DNA of 34,975 nucleotides. Origin: Bacteroidota bacterium. Its GTDB lineage: Bacteria > Bacteroidota > Bacteroidia > 2-12-FULL-35-15. The notes under the pieces were generated by a model that searched no databases, had not been told where the DNA came from, and was given only the letters and a program-made list of their open reading frames with translations. The stretch is taken from contig JANYDQ010000019.1 in assembly GCA_025363555.1 (NCBI GenBank), forward strand, positions 1-34,975. The letters are read 5' to 3'. Made by a program: the position numbers and the translations under genes. Of this stretch, positions 1-7,575 are shown piece by piece. Every line of letters begins with the position of its first letter. The first letter of the stretch is position 1.

Positions 1-56
1 GGAACAATTAAGTAGTGAGTATAAGAATTTGATATATTAATAAAAGTAAAATAGTA

Positions 57-164
57 ATGAAACAATACCTGGTCCAGGTACGATGCGTTTCGGTAGTCAA
101 ATCGATTCACTTACAAAACGCTCGAAACAGAAGTAAAATGAAAGCTAATCGTATAACAATTTAA
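57..164 (+). CDS. Possible small ORF of 35 codons, unknown function
   Basis: A short open frame starts MKQYLVQVR and ends NRITI. It contains the perfect palindrome at 66-80. I do not recognise it. It may be chance, or a fragment of the same broken unit as the next feature, since a second ATG follows 12 bases after its stop. No promoter or membrane segment is evident. Confidence 0.15.
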   Translation: MKQYLVQVRCVSVVKSIHLQNARNRSKMKANRITI

Positions 165-176
165 GTCGAAAATAAG

Positions 177-363
177 ATGAAAGTCAAAATAAAAACTGGT
201 GGAAGGCAGCGACAAGGAAACATGGAAAACGAAAGTTTCTACTGACTGGAAAGTCTTACTAGACTTACTGGAAAGCGGGAAAAAAGTTTTCGTTCAGTGT
301 GCCGGTGTTGGCGCAAGCAAACACCTGGTATGGAGCAATGTGATATACATGTATGTTATCTAG
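177..363 (+). pseudogene. Possible small gene interrupted by a one-base insertion in an A run
   Basis: Read from the ATG at 177, the frame opens MKVKIK and then runs into a stop. If one A is removed from the five-A run at 191-195 it continues as a 61-residue protein that reads naturally, including WKTKVSTDWKVLLDLLESG and KKVFVQCAGVGASKH, and ends at the TAG at 361-363. The downstream frame has no ATG near its beginning; a GTG at 199 is the only alternative start. A pattern of KVS, then LLxLL, then VxVQxxGxGAxK loosely recalls small Alba/SpoVS-type nucleic-acid-binding folds, but the match is weak and I do not assign a family. It could be a frameshifted relic, a sequencing error, a programmed shift, or a GTG-started gene. 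Confidence 0.3.
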
Positions 364-500
364 TGACAGAGAGCCAAAAACCATAAAGCCCGGGACATCG
401 AATTGTAACTATAGTTGCAACTGTAGTTTTTATAGATGTTTCCGCTGCTTTTTTTTATTTCGTATTTTGTGATAGAAATAGTAAAAGGAGATATAAAAAC

Positions 501-532
501 AAAAAAGGCAACACTTCCGAATTGCCTTTTTT
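501..532. terminator. Rho-independent-type hairpin, bidirectional
   Basis: The 11-bp arms AAAAAAGGCAA and TTGCCTTTTTT flank a 10-base loop. The A tract on one side and T tract on the other would serve transcription from either direction. It lies just beyond the stop of the minus-strand gene ending at 557. Confidence 0.75.
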
Positions 533-556
533 GCGTTGGGATTCGGAGACAATAAA

Positions 557-1483
557 TTATTTATCTCCTAAAATTATTGTTGCCTGCCCCAGTCCTTTCA
601 TCATTAATTTAGTGTTGATGGAATAAGGTGGCGAATTAAGCAACTGTTGTAATCCTTTCAGAAAGCCCTTTGCATCTGCCTCATTTGCCCGCTCATCATA
701 AAAAGGAATACGCACTTTTTCCACTATCATCATGTTTCGGCTGGCAGTAGCAATTTTAAATTTCCCTTTCACCGTGTTTGTTTTCAACCAGTCTTCTATT
801 GCCGAACTCAACTCTTTGCCCCCATATTCCTTTTCCAAATCTCCGCTCCACGAATCCAGCTTTTTGATGCGAAGGGTTATTTCTTTTCCGTTTTCTATTC
901 TGTCGTTAAAATGTGTTTGCAAACTTTTAGCAAAACTATCGAGAGGTTCAACCATCGCTTCTTCTACTAATGCAGGCACATCAGCAGTTAAGGAAGGAGC
1001 ACCTGTTCCCTGAGCAAACGCTACTTGTTTGTCTGTGTAAGCATCCAATGCCAACAAGTTAAATGTAACTGATTTTAGAAAATCTTTGGCAATTACCGTC
1101 CAGTTCAGTTGCAAAATAATGTCGGCTCCTGCTGCTTTCTTTAATTTATCGAAAGTACTTTCCATCGCCTTTGTATTGTCTTTTTCCGCATTTCCACCTA
1201 CCGAATTAATAATCAGTTCTGCACTTTTTAGAGTAAATTTTTTGTCTGCCATCATCACCTTTAGTTTCCCTATTACCTTATTCATTGTAGAATCTTTCTG
1301 AAATGCTTTTTTGTAATCCGGCACTTTTACAAGCATTCCGCTATTGTCATCGTCCATCATATATCCGTTTCGGCTGCACCATTCATCACCGGGCACTATC
1401 ATTAAAGTAGGTTTTTTTGACTGCGAAAAAACAGTGTTAACCATTACTATAACAATGCACATACATAGAATTATTTTTTTCAT
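557..1483 (-). CDS. Exported DUF6175-like protein
   Basis: A 308-residue protein with an N-terminal signal peptide (hydrophobic residues 5-19, likely cleaved after VFSQ). The mature N-terminus carries the pattern KPTLMIVPGDEWCSRNGY and, further in, a DAYTDKQVA-type segment followed by GTGAPS. From memory these are features of the DUF6175 family found in Bacteroidota; its function is unknown. The protein has no transmembrane segment after the signal, so a periplasmic or surface location is likely. It follows the MORN-repeat gene on the same strand after 61 bases that contain a G-rich repeat fragment, so the two may be cotranscribed. The hairpin at 501-532 would end that transcript. I can say little about its role beyond export. 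Confidence 0.75.
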   Translation of the reverse strand: MKKIILCMCIVIVMVNTVFSQSKKPTLMIVPGDEWCSRNGYMMDDDNSGMLVKVPDYKKAFQKDSTMNKVIGKLKVMMADKKFTLKSAELIINSVGGNAEKDNTKAMESTFDKLKKAAGADIILQLNWTVIAKDFLKSVTFNLLALDAYTDKQVAFAQGTGAPSLTADVPALVEEAMVEPLDSFAKSLQTHFNDRIENGKEITLRIKKLDSWSGDLEKEYGGKELSSAIEDWLKTNTVKGKFKIATASRNMMIVEKVRIPFYDERANEADAKGFLKGLQQLLNSPPYSINTKLMMKGLGQATIILGDK

Positions 1484-1544
1484 ATTGTTAGTTTGTTGTT
1501 GGGGCAGGGGTGAGGTCGGAAAAGGGAAGGATTAAAGTTATTGG

Positions 1545-3275
1545 TTACTTTACCTTCACTCCCTTTTTATAAGTAATTTCATTAATCACATTTTCATTCT
1601 TATCATAAAAAACCCATTTCCCATTTGGTTTGCTTTCCACTCTGCCATTTTTAGTTTTTACTAAAGTATAAGAGGAAGTGCTTCTTAGTTTTGCATCTTC
1701 TCCCCAACTTGCACAATCTCCCGACAGCAAACCATCTTTAAATGTCTGTTCCATCGACTTCACTCCTGTAGGATAATAATACGTCCACAAACCATCAAAT
1801 TTTTCTTCCTTATACACTCCCTCATTGTCCTTAGACCCATGAGGAGTAAAAGCAATCCAGTGTCCGTCTTTTTTCCCCTTTTTATAGTCGCCTGTTTCTC
1901 TCACTTTTCCCGATTCATAAAATAATTTCCATTGCCCATCTTTCAGGTCATCTTTATAAAACCCTTCGTAGATAGGCATTGTAGAAGGCAGCCAGCCTTT
2001 CCAGCTTCCGTCCATTTTGCCTGCTTTAAAATTTCCTTCATCTTTCATCACCCCGTCATCGTACCACGAGTGCCATGTTCCTTCCTCTTTTCCGCTGACA
2101 AATTTTCCTTCATTCAGTTTCTGCCCGTTTTCGTACCAGGTGGTCCATGTTCCTATTTTTTTCCCTTCGGTATAACTTCCCGCTTTCCATTTGGTACCTG
2201 TCTTATATGAATAATTCCAGGTACTGTCCATCAAATCATTTTTGTAATATCCTTCCGATTCCTTTATTCCTGTTGGAAACCAATACATCCATTTCCCGCT
2301 TCGCAAATCATCTTTCAGTGTTCCTTCCATTTCTATTTTTCCATCTTCGTTATACCATTTCCAATACCCGTTCTTTTTATCATTTACAAACGGTCCCTGG
2401 CTTTTTATTTTACCATTTTTAAACCAGTTGATGCAGTCCCCATTCTTTTTTCCGTTTAGATACTCCACTTTATAATCTTTTTCCCCCGTTTTTAGATAGA
2501 ACATCCATTCCCCATTCATCCTCCCATCCTTGTAATTTCCTTCACTTTTCTTTTTCCCGTTATCATATTGGGTAGTCAGTTTTCCATTTCCGTTATTAAT
2601 TACCTGCGCGTAATTCTCGGTCCACAAATTCATCAGCAACACCTCATCGTCTTTATACATCAGTTCCTGTTTCGGAGTTCCGTTCTTAAACCATTCTTTC
2701 CATGTTCCCGTTTCTTTTCCGTGCAGGTATTGCCCTTCAGTTTGGCGCATCCCGTTTTTATGCCACCCTTTATAAGGTCCTTCCGCCATATTATTTTTAA
2801 ACATGCCGTCACTTTCCTTTTGTCCGTTGTCGTAATAGTAAATCCATTCCCCGGTTTTCTTTCCCATCACATAGCTTTCCATGCTTTTTGGTTTTTCATT
2901 TTCGTACCATGCCAGCCAGGTACTGTCCTGCTTATCCTTCTTGAAATAACTCACCATTGCTTTCTTTCCATTGCTGTAATAGTAATTCCAGGCACCATTC
3001 TTTTCTCCAAGCCGGTATGTTTCTTCCATTTTAATTTTCTTTCCCGGATAATAAGTAATAAATTTTCCATCCTCTTTCCCTTTCGTAAAATTACCCTCCC
3101 TTGCCAACTCCCCGTTTTCGTACCATTCCATCAGTTTTCCATCCTGCATCCCATCTTTGGTTTGCTGTTCACTTTTCTTTTTTTTAAATTCTTTGTCCCA
3201 GTATTCGGTTACAGGTTGGGCAATGAGGGTATTAAGAAAAAAGGTAAAAAGCAAATAGGTTATAATTTTTTTCAT
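1545..3275 (-). CDS. Exported YwqK/MORN-variant repeat protein
   Basis: A 576-residue protein with a signal peptide (residues 1-19, ending LIAQ) followed by about twenty tandem repeats of about 23-25 residues filling the rest of the chain. Each repeat has the form YxNGKxxxEGxYKxGKxxGxWxxW, the variant MORN repeat seen in YwqK-family proteins. These repeats form elongated beta-hairpin ladders. Some database entries call them antitoxins, but nothing here supports a toxin partner. The signal peptide points to the periplasm or cell surface. It lies downstream of the OmpA-like gene, separated by two hairpins at 3302-3345, and upstream of the DUF6175-like gene. Long unrelated open frames on the opposite strand are by-products of the repetitive coding sequence. 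The family call is firm and the function unknown. Confidence 0.85.
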   Translation of the reverse strand: MKKIITYLLFTFFLNTLIAQPVTEYWDKEFKKKKSEQQTKDGMQDGKLMEWYENGELAREGNFTKGKEDGKFITYYPGKKIKMEETYRLGEKNGAWNYYYSNGKKAMVSYFKKDKQDSTWLAWYENEKPKSMESYVMGKKTGEWIYYYDNGQKESDGMFKNNMAEGPYKGWHKNGMRQTEGQYLHGKETGTWKEWFKNGTPKQELMYKDDEVLLMNLWTENYAQVINNGNGKLTTQYDNGKKKSEGNYKDGRMNGEWMFYLKTGEKDYKVEYLNGKKNGDCINWFKNGKIKSQGPFVNDKKNGYWKWYNEDGKIEMEGTLKDDLRSGKWMYWFPTGIKESEGYYKNDLMDSTWNYSYKTGTKWKAGSYTEGKKIGTWTTWYENGQKLNEGKFVSGKEEGTWHSWYDDGVMKDEGNFKAGKMDGSWKGWLPSTMPIYEGFYKDDLKDGQWKLFYESGKVRETGDYKKGKKDGHWIAFTPHGSKDNEGVYKEEKFDGLWTYYYPTGVKSMEQTFKDGLLSGDCASWGEDAKLRSTSSYTLVKTKNGRVESKPNGKWVFYDKNENVINEITYKKGVKVK

Positions 3276-3301
3276 ATTGAATTTTATCTGCTTAATAAAG
3301 C

Positions 3302-3345
3302 TTCTATCTTTTTAAAAGGTAGAACCTTTAACGTCTCCAACGTTA
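3302..3345. other. Two adjacent hairpins between minus-strand genes
   Basis: The first hairpin pairs 3302-3311 with 3315-3324 (TTCTATCTTT against AAAAGGTAGAA, one G-T pair). The second pairs TAACGT at 3329-3334 with ACGTTA at 3340-3345 around a 5-base loop. They lie after the stop of the OmpA-like gene and before the MORN gene, so they may terminate or attenuate read-through. AT-rich repeats of GATATTAGATATT type follow at 3350-3382. Confidence 0.45.
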
Positions 3346-3390
3346 GAGTTTAGATATTAGATATTAAATTTTAGATATTAATTTCATTCC

Positions 3391-4404
3391 TTACTTCGTT
3401 TCCAACACCTTAAACAACTCATCCAGTTTAGGAGTCAAAATTATTTCCGTCCTCCGGTTCTTTTTTCTTGCTTCTGCTGTCTTCCCCGGGTCTATCGGAA
3501 AATATTCCCCACAACCCGCAGCAGTTAATCGCTTGGGGTCAACACTTGAATTTTTTGTAATTATTTTTACAATAGAAGTTGCCCGAAGCACACTCAAATC
3601 CCAGTTGTCCTTAATTTCTCCTTTGCCGCTCATCGCCACATCATCCGTGTGTCCTTCTATCAGCACATTAATGTCTTTGCTCTGTTCCAATACCTTTGCC
3701 ACTTTTTTCAATGCTTCCACACCTTTTTCCTCCACCGAAATACTGCCCGAAGCAAACAACAAACTTTCATCCATAGACACATATACTTTCCCATTTTTTT
3801 GGGTAATGGTCAATCCTTTTCCTTCAAAATTAAACAACGCATCCGACAGTTTTTTCTTCAACTCATTACTTGCATCATCCTTACTTTTAAGCACTGCTTC
3901 CAGTTCAGCCACCCGCGCTTCCCGTTTTTTCAGTTCAGCAGTGGTATCATCCAGCGTTTTTTTTTGTGCATTAAGCTGCGCTTCTAGTTTTTTCAGTTCA
4001 TCCTGTTTTTTCAAAAACTCTTCCTGCGTAGTTTGCAGTTCGCCCGATATTTTTTTAGTATCACTTATATTTCCTTCCAGCAGCCGGTTGTATTTCTCCA
4101 GCAACTGTTCATTAATTTGGTTCAGCTTTTCAAACTTCCCATCCGTTACCCTGTAACTTCTTCCCAATTGAGAAGTGTCTTTTTTCAAATCCTCTATATC
4201 CCTTCCGTTTTCCTTCAGTTCCTTTCTCGCCTCTGCCAGCTTCGCCTCGCAGTCGTTCGAATTTGTTTTTAATGTTGCCAGTTCCGTTTCGCAGTTTTTG
4301 CGTTTTGCCTGTTCTTCTTCCATCAGTCGTTGCGGCACACACGAGCAAAACCAGGAAGTTAAAAATACTACAGAAAAATAGTTCAGTCTTTTTTTCATTT
4401 TCAT
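3391..4404 (-). CDS. OmpA-family peptidoglycan-binding lipoprotein with coiled coil
   Basis: A 337-residue protein. The N-terminus is a lipoprotein signal with the likely acylated cysteine at residue 22 (FCSC). Residues about 30-190 are charged, heptad-rich and strongly predicted to form a coiled coil. The last third, about residues 200-330, is an OmpA/MotB/Pal-type domain with the hallmarks INVLIEGHTDD, NWDLSVLRA and ARKKNRRTEIIL, which bind meso-diaminopimelate in peptidoglycan. It would tie the outer membrane to the wall through a long periplasmic rod. An ATG two codons downstream is an equally possible start. A -7 box of the Bacteroidota type lies 23 bases upstream. It is divergent from the M20 peptidase. 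Confidence 0.88.
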   Translation of the reverse strand: MKMKKRLNYFSVVFLTSWFCSCVPQRLMEEEQAKRKNCETELATLKTNSNDCEAKLAEARKELKENGRDIEDLKKDTSQLGRSYRVTDGKFEKLNQINEQLLEKYNRLLEGNISDTKKISGELQTTQEEFLKKQDELKKLEAQLNAQKKTLDDTTAELKKREARVAELEAVLKSKDDASNELKKKLSDALFNFEGKGLTITQKNGKVYVSMDESLLFASGSISVEEKGVEALKKVAKVLEQSKDINVLIEGHTDDVAMSGKGEIKDNWDLSVLRATSIVKIITKNSSVDPKRLTAAGCGEYFPIDPGKTAEARKKNRRTEIILTPKLDELFKVLETK

Positions 4405-4426
4405 ATGTTTTTTTATTAATACCCTG

Positions 4427-4434
4427 CAAAATTA
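4427..4434 (-). promoter_or_regulatory. Putative -7 promoter box for the OmpA-like gene
   Basis: On the minus strand the sequence is TAATTTTG, which fits the Bacteroidota consensus TAnnTTTG. It would start transcription about 19 bases before the ATG at 4404. No good TTTG -33 box is seen at the expected distance. Confidence 0.45.
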
Positions 4435-4579
4435 TTATATAACCATCATGTTCTAACAATGTATTACCAAACTTTATAAACATTTAGTGTGTTCATTAGT
4501 TTAGCAGCGAAAATTAAAATACGTAGTAACAACCTCCCGGGAGTTAAGCGGGGCATACTTCCTAATCCTTTTCCATCGC

Positions 4580-4612
4580 CATCTGCCCTCCCCATGAAAA
4601 AAGGAAGGGGAG
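4580..4612. repeat. REP-like palindrome (CCTCCCC / GGAAGGGG type)
   Basis: CCCTCCCC at 4586-4593 and GGAAGGGGA at 4603-4611 form imperfect inverted arms. It belongs to the same style of element as 4648-4696, 26075-26209 and 34874-34939. It sits in the 399-base gap between the divergent OmpA-like and M20 genes, where I see no gene. Confidence 0.5.
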
Positions 4613-4647
4613 CGGTTTCCCAAGTACTTAATGTTTTTTTCAAGAAC

Positions 4648-4696
4648 TACCTCCTCTCCTTTTTTTGAAGAAGAGGGGATGAAAGGGGTGAGGCAG
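4648..4696. repeat. REP-like palindrome (CCTCTCC / GAGAGGGG type)
   Basis: The left arm CCTCCTCTCC at 4650-4659 and right arm AAGAGGGG followed by GGGGTGAGGC at 4685-4694 reproduce the pattern seen in full at 26163-26209. It is a dispersed palindromic intergenic element and may stall or terminate transcription. Confidence 0.6.
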
Positions 4697-4803
4697 AATA
4701 AATATTTCCGACAAATTTCTCCTTCATCTAAATATTAATTGCAAATTTGCAACTCTTCAAACCTGAAACTTTAAACCCTTAAATTTTAAAACTAAAAATA
4801 AAG

Positions 4804-6174
4804 ATGAGCAACATTAAAGACTACATTGAAACAAACAAACAACGTTTCTTGGACGAATTGTTTGAACTACTAAGAATACCAAGCGTTAGCGCTGACCCGA
4901 AACATAAACAGGATGTGTTTAAAACTGCAGATGCTGTAAAAACTTATTTGGCGAAAGCAGGTGCGGACCATGTGGAAATTTGCCAGACAGCAGGATACCC
5001 CATAGTGTATGCAGATAAAATTATTGATGCGAAACTTCCGACAGTTTTGGTATATGGACATTATGATGTTCAACCAGCCGACCCGCTGGAACTATGGACA
5101 TCAGGACCTTTTGAACCTGTTATTAAGAACGATAAAATATATGCACGGGGAAGTTGCGATGACAAAGGGCAAATGTATATGCATGTAAAAGCATTTGAAT
5201 ACATGATGCAGACGAACTCTTTGCCTTGTAACATAAAATTTATGATAGAAGGGGAAGAAGAAGTAGGGTCCAACAATCTTGGAACCTTTGTAGCCAACAA
5301 TAAAGAAAAATTAAAAGCAGATGTTATTTTAATATCCGATACAGGCATTATTGCTAACGATATTCCTTCTATTACTGTTGGTTTGCGCGGACTGACGTAT
5401 GTGGAAGTGGAAGTAACGGGACCTAACCGCGACTTACATTCCGGTTTGTATGGTGGTGCTGTTCCTAATCCTATCAATATTCTTTGCGAGATGATTGCAA
5501 AAATGAAGGATGAAAACAAACACATTACTATTCCAGGATTTTATGATGATGTGGATGTTATTTCTACTGAAGAGCGTGCAGAGATGGCAAAGGCGCCTTT
5601 CAGTTTGGATGAATACAAAAAGTCAATTGGATTAAAAGATATTATCGGGGAAGAAACATATTCCACCAACGAACGGATTTCTATTCGTCCTACAATAGAC
5701 GTAAATGGTATCTGGGGCGGCTACCAGGGCGAAGGGGCAAAAACAGTAATTCCTTCTAAAGCATACGCAAAAATATCTATGCGTTTGGTTCCATATCAAA
5801 CATCGGATAAAACATTTGAGCAGTTTAAAACTTATTTTGAATCGCTTGCCCCTTCTTCTGTTTCTGTAAAAGTAACCAATCATCACGGTGGGGAAGCGGC
5901 TGTAACCCCTATGAATACTATTGCTTACCAAGCAGCAAGCAAAGCAATGGAAACTACGTTTGGTAAAAAGCCTATTCCTGTTCGCAGTGGTGGCAGCATT
6001 CCTATTGTTGCTATGTTTAAATCGGAATTAGGCCTGGATACGGTGTTGCTTGGTTTTGGACTGGATTCGGATGCCATCCATTCTCCAAACGAACATTATG
6101 GTGTGTTTAATTACCTGAAAGGAATAGAGACAATTCCTTATTTTTACCAGTATTATGCGGAGATGAGCAAGTAA
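4804..6174 (+). CDS. M20-family metallopeptidase (dipeptidase)
   Basis: A 456-residue cytosolic enzyme of the M20 family, close to the CNDP/carnosinase-like dipeptidases in length and motifs. Zinc-binding and catalytic elements are present: GHYDVQPADP (His86, Asp88), the bridging aspartate in RGSCDDKG (about Asp120), the general-base glutamate and ligand in EGEEEVGS (Glu151/Glu152), and a late histidine in the DAIHSPNE segment. The middle, about residues 190-370, is the dimerisation (lid) domain. There is no signal peptide. It would hydrolyse dipeptides or short peptides. It is a single gene, divergent from the OmpA-like gene and convergent with the amidase, with a bidirectional terminator between. 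Confidence 0.9.
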   Translation: MSNIKDYIETNKQRFLDELFELLRIPSVSADPKHKQDVFKTADAVKTYLAKAGADHVEICQTAGYPIVYADKIIDAKLPTVLVYGHYDVQPADPLELWTSGPFEPVIKNDKIYARGSCDDKGQMYMHVKAFEYMMQTNSLPCNIKFMIEGEEEVGSNNLGTFVANNKEKLKADVILISDTGIIANDIPSITVGLRGLTYVEVEVTGPNRDLHSGLYGGAVPNPINILCEMIAKMKDENKHITIPGFYDDVDVISTEERAEMAKAPFSLDEYKKSIGLKDIIGEETYSTNERISIRPTIDVNGIWGGYQGEGAKTVIPSKAYAKISMRLVPYQTSDKTFEQFKTYFESLAPSSVSVKVTNHHGGEAAVTPMNTIAYQAASKAMETTFGKKPIPVRSGGSIPIVAMFKSELGLDTVLLGFGLDSDAIHSPNEHYGVFNYLKGIETIPYFYQYYAEMSK

Positions 6175-6218
6175 TTGGATTGGCTGATTTGTTATCTAAC
6201 CACAGATTATCACAAATA

Positions 6219-6256
6219 AAAAAACTCCCCTGATTTTTTCATCGGGGGAGTTTTTT
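6219..6256. terminator. Bidirectional rho-independent terminator
   Basis: Arms AAAAAACTCCCC (6219-6230) and GGGGAGTTTTTT (6245-6256) pair perfectly around a 14-base loop, with A and T tracts at the outer ends. It lies between the convergent M20 peptidase and amidase genes and can serve both. Confidence 0.9.
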
Positions 6257-6305
6257 ATGTGGTAGCTATTCCCCTCTTGAAAAGGTCAAGGGTTGTGTTA
6301 TTGTT

Positions 6306-6905
6306 TTAATTCTTCAAACACTCCACTATTTTCCCTGCTATTTCGTTTTGCCCCGCTTCACTTGTTAAATAATTTTTATCCTTTTCGTTCGAAATAAAAC
6401 CCAGTTCTAAAAGTACTGCCGGGCATTTCGAATTTTTTAAAACAAATAAGTTGGCGTCTATTACTTTCCTTTTTACCAAACTCTCATTTGAAATTACATT
6501 TACTAAACTGTTAGCATTTATAAGTGATGCATTATAAAAATTATTTTCTTTACAAACTGATGCCTGAACACCATTGGTATTTATATCTTTCGAAATATTA
6601 ACATGCAACGAAATTAATAAATCCGGATTCAAGGTATTTATTTTCTCCACCCGCTCATTCAACTCTATAAACTTGTCATCATCCCGAAGCAATACTATTT
6701 CCACATCACTGCTTTTATTCATTTCTTTTATTTTCATGGAAATACTTTCCACTATTTTCTTTTCCGAAGCATCTCCTATGGTTGCTCCATAGTCTTTACC
6801 ACCGTGTGCGGCATCTATCACTATTCGTCTTTTTTCATTTATTGGTTTAAACGAAAAAGATAGTATCAGTACTATCATTCCTAAAAATTTGATTTTGTTT
6901 TTCAT
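6306..6905 (-). CDS. N-acetylmuramoyl-L-alanine amidase (Amidase_3)
   Basis: A zinc amidase that cleaves the bond between MurNAc and L-Ala in peptidoglycan. From the chosen start (MKNKIKFLG) it has 199 residues. It has a hydrophobic signal or anchor at residues 6-19, then the catalytic domain with the zinc ligands His34 (DAAHGG), Glu48 (SEKK) and His101 (ISLHVN) and the catalytic Glu167 (LLELGF). No SPOR, LysM or other wall-binding domain follows, so this is a minimal enzyme. An in-frame ATG lies at 6998, but the -7 box at 6932-6939 falls inside that extension and the signal peptide begins only at 6905, so the shorter form is preferred. Confidence 0.88.
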   Translation of the reverse strand: MKNKIKFLGMIVLILSFSFKPINEKRRIVIDAAHGGKDYGATIGDASEKKIVESISMKIKEMNKSSDVEIVLLRDDDKFIELNERVEKINTLNPDLLISLHVNISKDINTNGVQASVCKENNFYNASLINANSLVNVISNESLVKRKVIDANLFVLKNSKCPAVLLELGFISNEKDKNYLTSEAGQNEIAGKIVECLKN

Positions 6906-6931
6906 TCTGATTGGTTTTAATTGGTTTATTG

Positions 6932-6939
6932 CAAAAGTA
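6932..6939 (-). promoter_or_regulatory. Putative -7 promoter box for the amidase
   Basis: On the minus strand this reads TACTTTTG, matching TAnnTTTG, about 23 bases from the predicted transcript start to the ATG at 6905. It supports the shorter start. The -33 position reads TTTT rather than TTTG. Confidence 0.5.
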
Positions 6940-7085
6940 AGATTGTTTTTAGTTTTAAAAAAGGAATACCTAAAACTTATAAACATGTTTTTCAACACAG
7001 AACAATTGGGGGACCCTGGGATTGGGCAACCTGTTCAACTAAAAATAAAAAAGCCCCCAAATTATACTCCAAAAACGGCTTATTA

Positions 7086-7347
7086 TACACTTGTAAAAAT
7101 CGTTTATACAATTGTATTTGCCATTTTTACAACTGTATTTATCATTTATACAATTGTAGTTGCCCTTTATACAACCGGATTTGCTCTTTTTACAACCGTA
7201 TTTGCTCATTTTACGACCGTATTAATGATTTATCTTACCGTAAAAAGCATTTTTTCTACCGTATTACTTCTTTTTTGGGTGGTATAAATGCTTTTTTGGG
7301 TGGTATCAACTCTTTTTACCACCGTATGCACAGCAAAACCGGTTGTA
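7086..7347. repeat. Tandem array, 13 units of exactly 21 bp, palindromic TACAATTGTA-type core
   Basis: Ten-base cores start at 7086, 7107, 7128, 7149, 7170, 7191, 7212, 7233, 7254, 7275, 7296, 7317 and 7338, every step exactly 21. The cores at 7107 and 7149 are the perfect palindrome TACAATTGTA. Others read TACAACTGTA, TACAACCGTA, TACGACCGTA and TACCACCGTA, keeping TAC and GTA at the ends. The cores at 7275 and 7296 are both TTGGGTGGTA. Spacers are T-rich and variable. Neighbouring units are more alike than distant ones. The array lies in the divergent gap between the amidase and the LEA-type gene. Because 21 is seven codons, several frames stay open across it as heptapeptide repeats; I do not regard them as genes. 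Confidence 0.9.
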
Positions 7348-7407
7348 TAATAGGGTATATTTACGCTAAAAGAATATAACTAACATAATATCAATAAATT
7401 AACAAGG

Positions 7408-7482
7408 GATAAATTCTAAATTCTAATCTCTAAATTCTAATAATAAACAAAAGATAAATTCTAAATTCTAATCTCTAAATTC
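7408..7482. repeat. Two identical 30-bp direct repeats, 45 bp apart
   Basis: The same 30 bases occur at 7408-7437 and 7453-7482, beginning GATAAATTCTAAATT and built from TAAATTCTAA-like words. Similar AT-rich words recur at 16997-17060 and near 26780. It lies just upstream of the LEA gene promoter. No gene is seen here. Confidence 0.75.
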
Positions 7483-7507
7483 AACAATAAACAATTAATT
7501 ATTAACA

Positions 7508-7537
7508 TTTGAGGGTGGGTATTATTTAGTAATTTTG
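7508..7537 (+). promoter_or_regulatory. Bacteroidota-type promoter for the LEA-type lipoprotein gene
   Basis: TTTG at 7508-7511 and TAATTTTG at 7530-7537 are separated by 18 bases, matching the -33/-7 consensus of the Bacteroidota housekeeping sigma factor. Predicted transcription starts about 35 bases before the ATG at 7576. Confidence 0.65.
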
Positions 7538-7575
7538 CGGGGGTAATTGTAATAATAACTGATAGAGAGAGAGAC

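Larger units (their letters stand above)
1..556. other. Gene-poor left end of the window
   Basis: No recognisable gene lies here. The stretch holds two small plus-strand reading frames described separately, a perfect 15-bp odd palindrome at 66-80 (TACCTGGTCCAGGTA), a short inverted repeat at 251-266 (AAGTCT, 4-base loop, AGACTT), 10-bp palindromes ATACATGTAT at 345-354 and AACTATAGTT at 407-416, and a terminator-like hairpin at 501-532. The part around 200-340 is richer in G+C than most intergenic DNA in the window. Confidence 0.5.

Noticed and set aside
1545-3275. YwqK-type antitoxin of a toxin-antitoxin pair
   Set aside because: The protein has a signal peptide and about twenty repeats, and no small toxin-like gene is adjacent; the antitoxin label is only a database habit for the family.
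2568-3353. 261-codon plus-strand open frame opposite the MORN-repeat gene
   Set aside because: It is antisense to a well-supported repeat protein, and its periodic hydrophobic sequence mirrors the MORN repeats.
4130-4483. 117-codon frame overlapping the start of the OmpA-like gene
   Set aside because: It is a shifted frame of the coiled-coil coding sequence; the OmpA-like frame has a lipoprotein signal and a -7 box in the right place.
7086-7347. CRISPR array
   Set aside because: The whole unit is 21 bp with a short drifting core; there is no conserved 25-40 bp repeat, no unique spacers of constant length and no cas gene in the window.
6889-7379. Two overlapping plus-strand open frames (132 and 152 codons) across the 21-bp array
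   Set aside because: They are open only because 21 bp equals seven codons; both consist of drifting heptapeptides, have no recognisable family, and start upstream inside the amidase promoter region.
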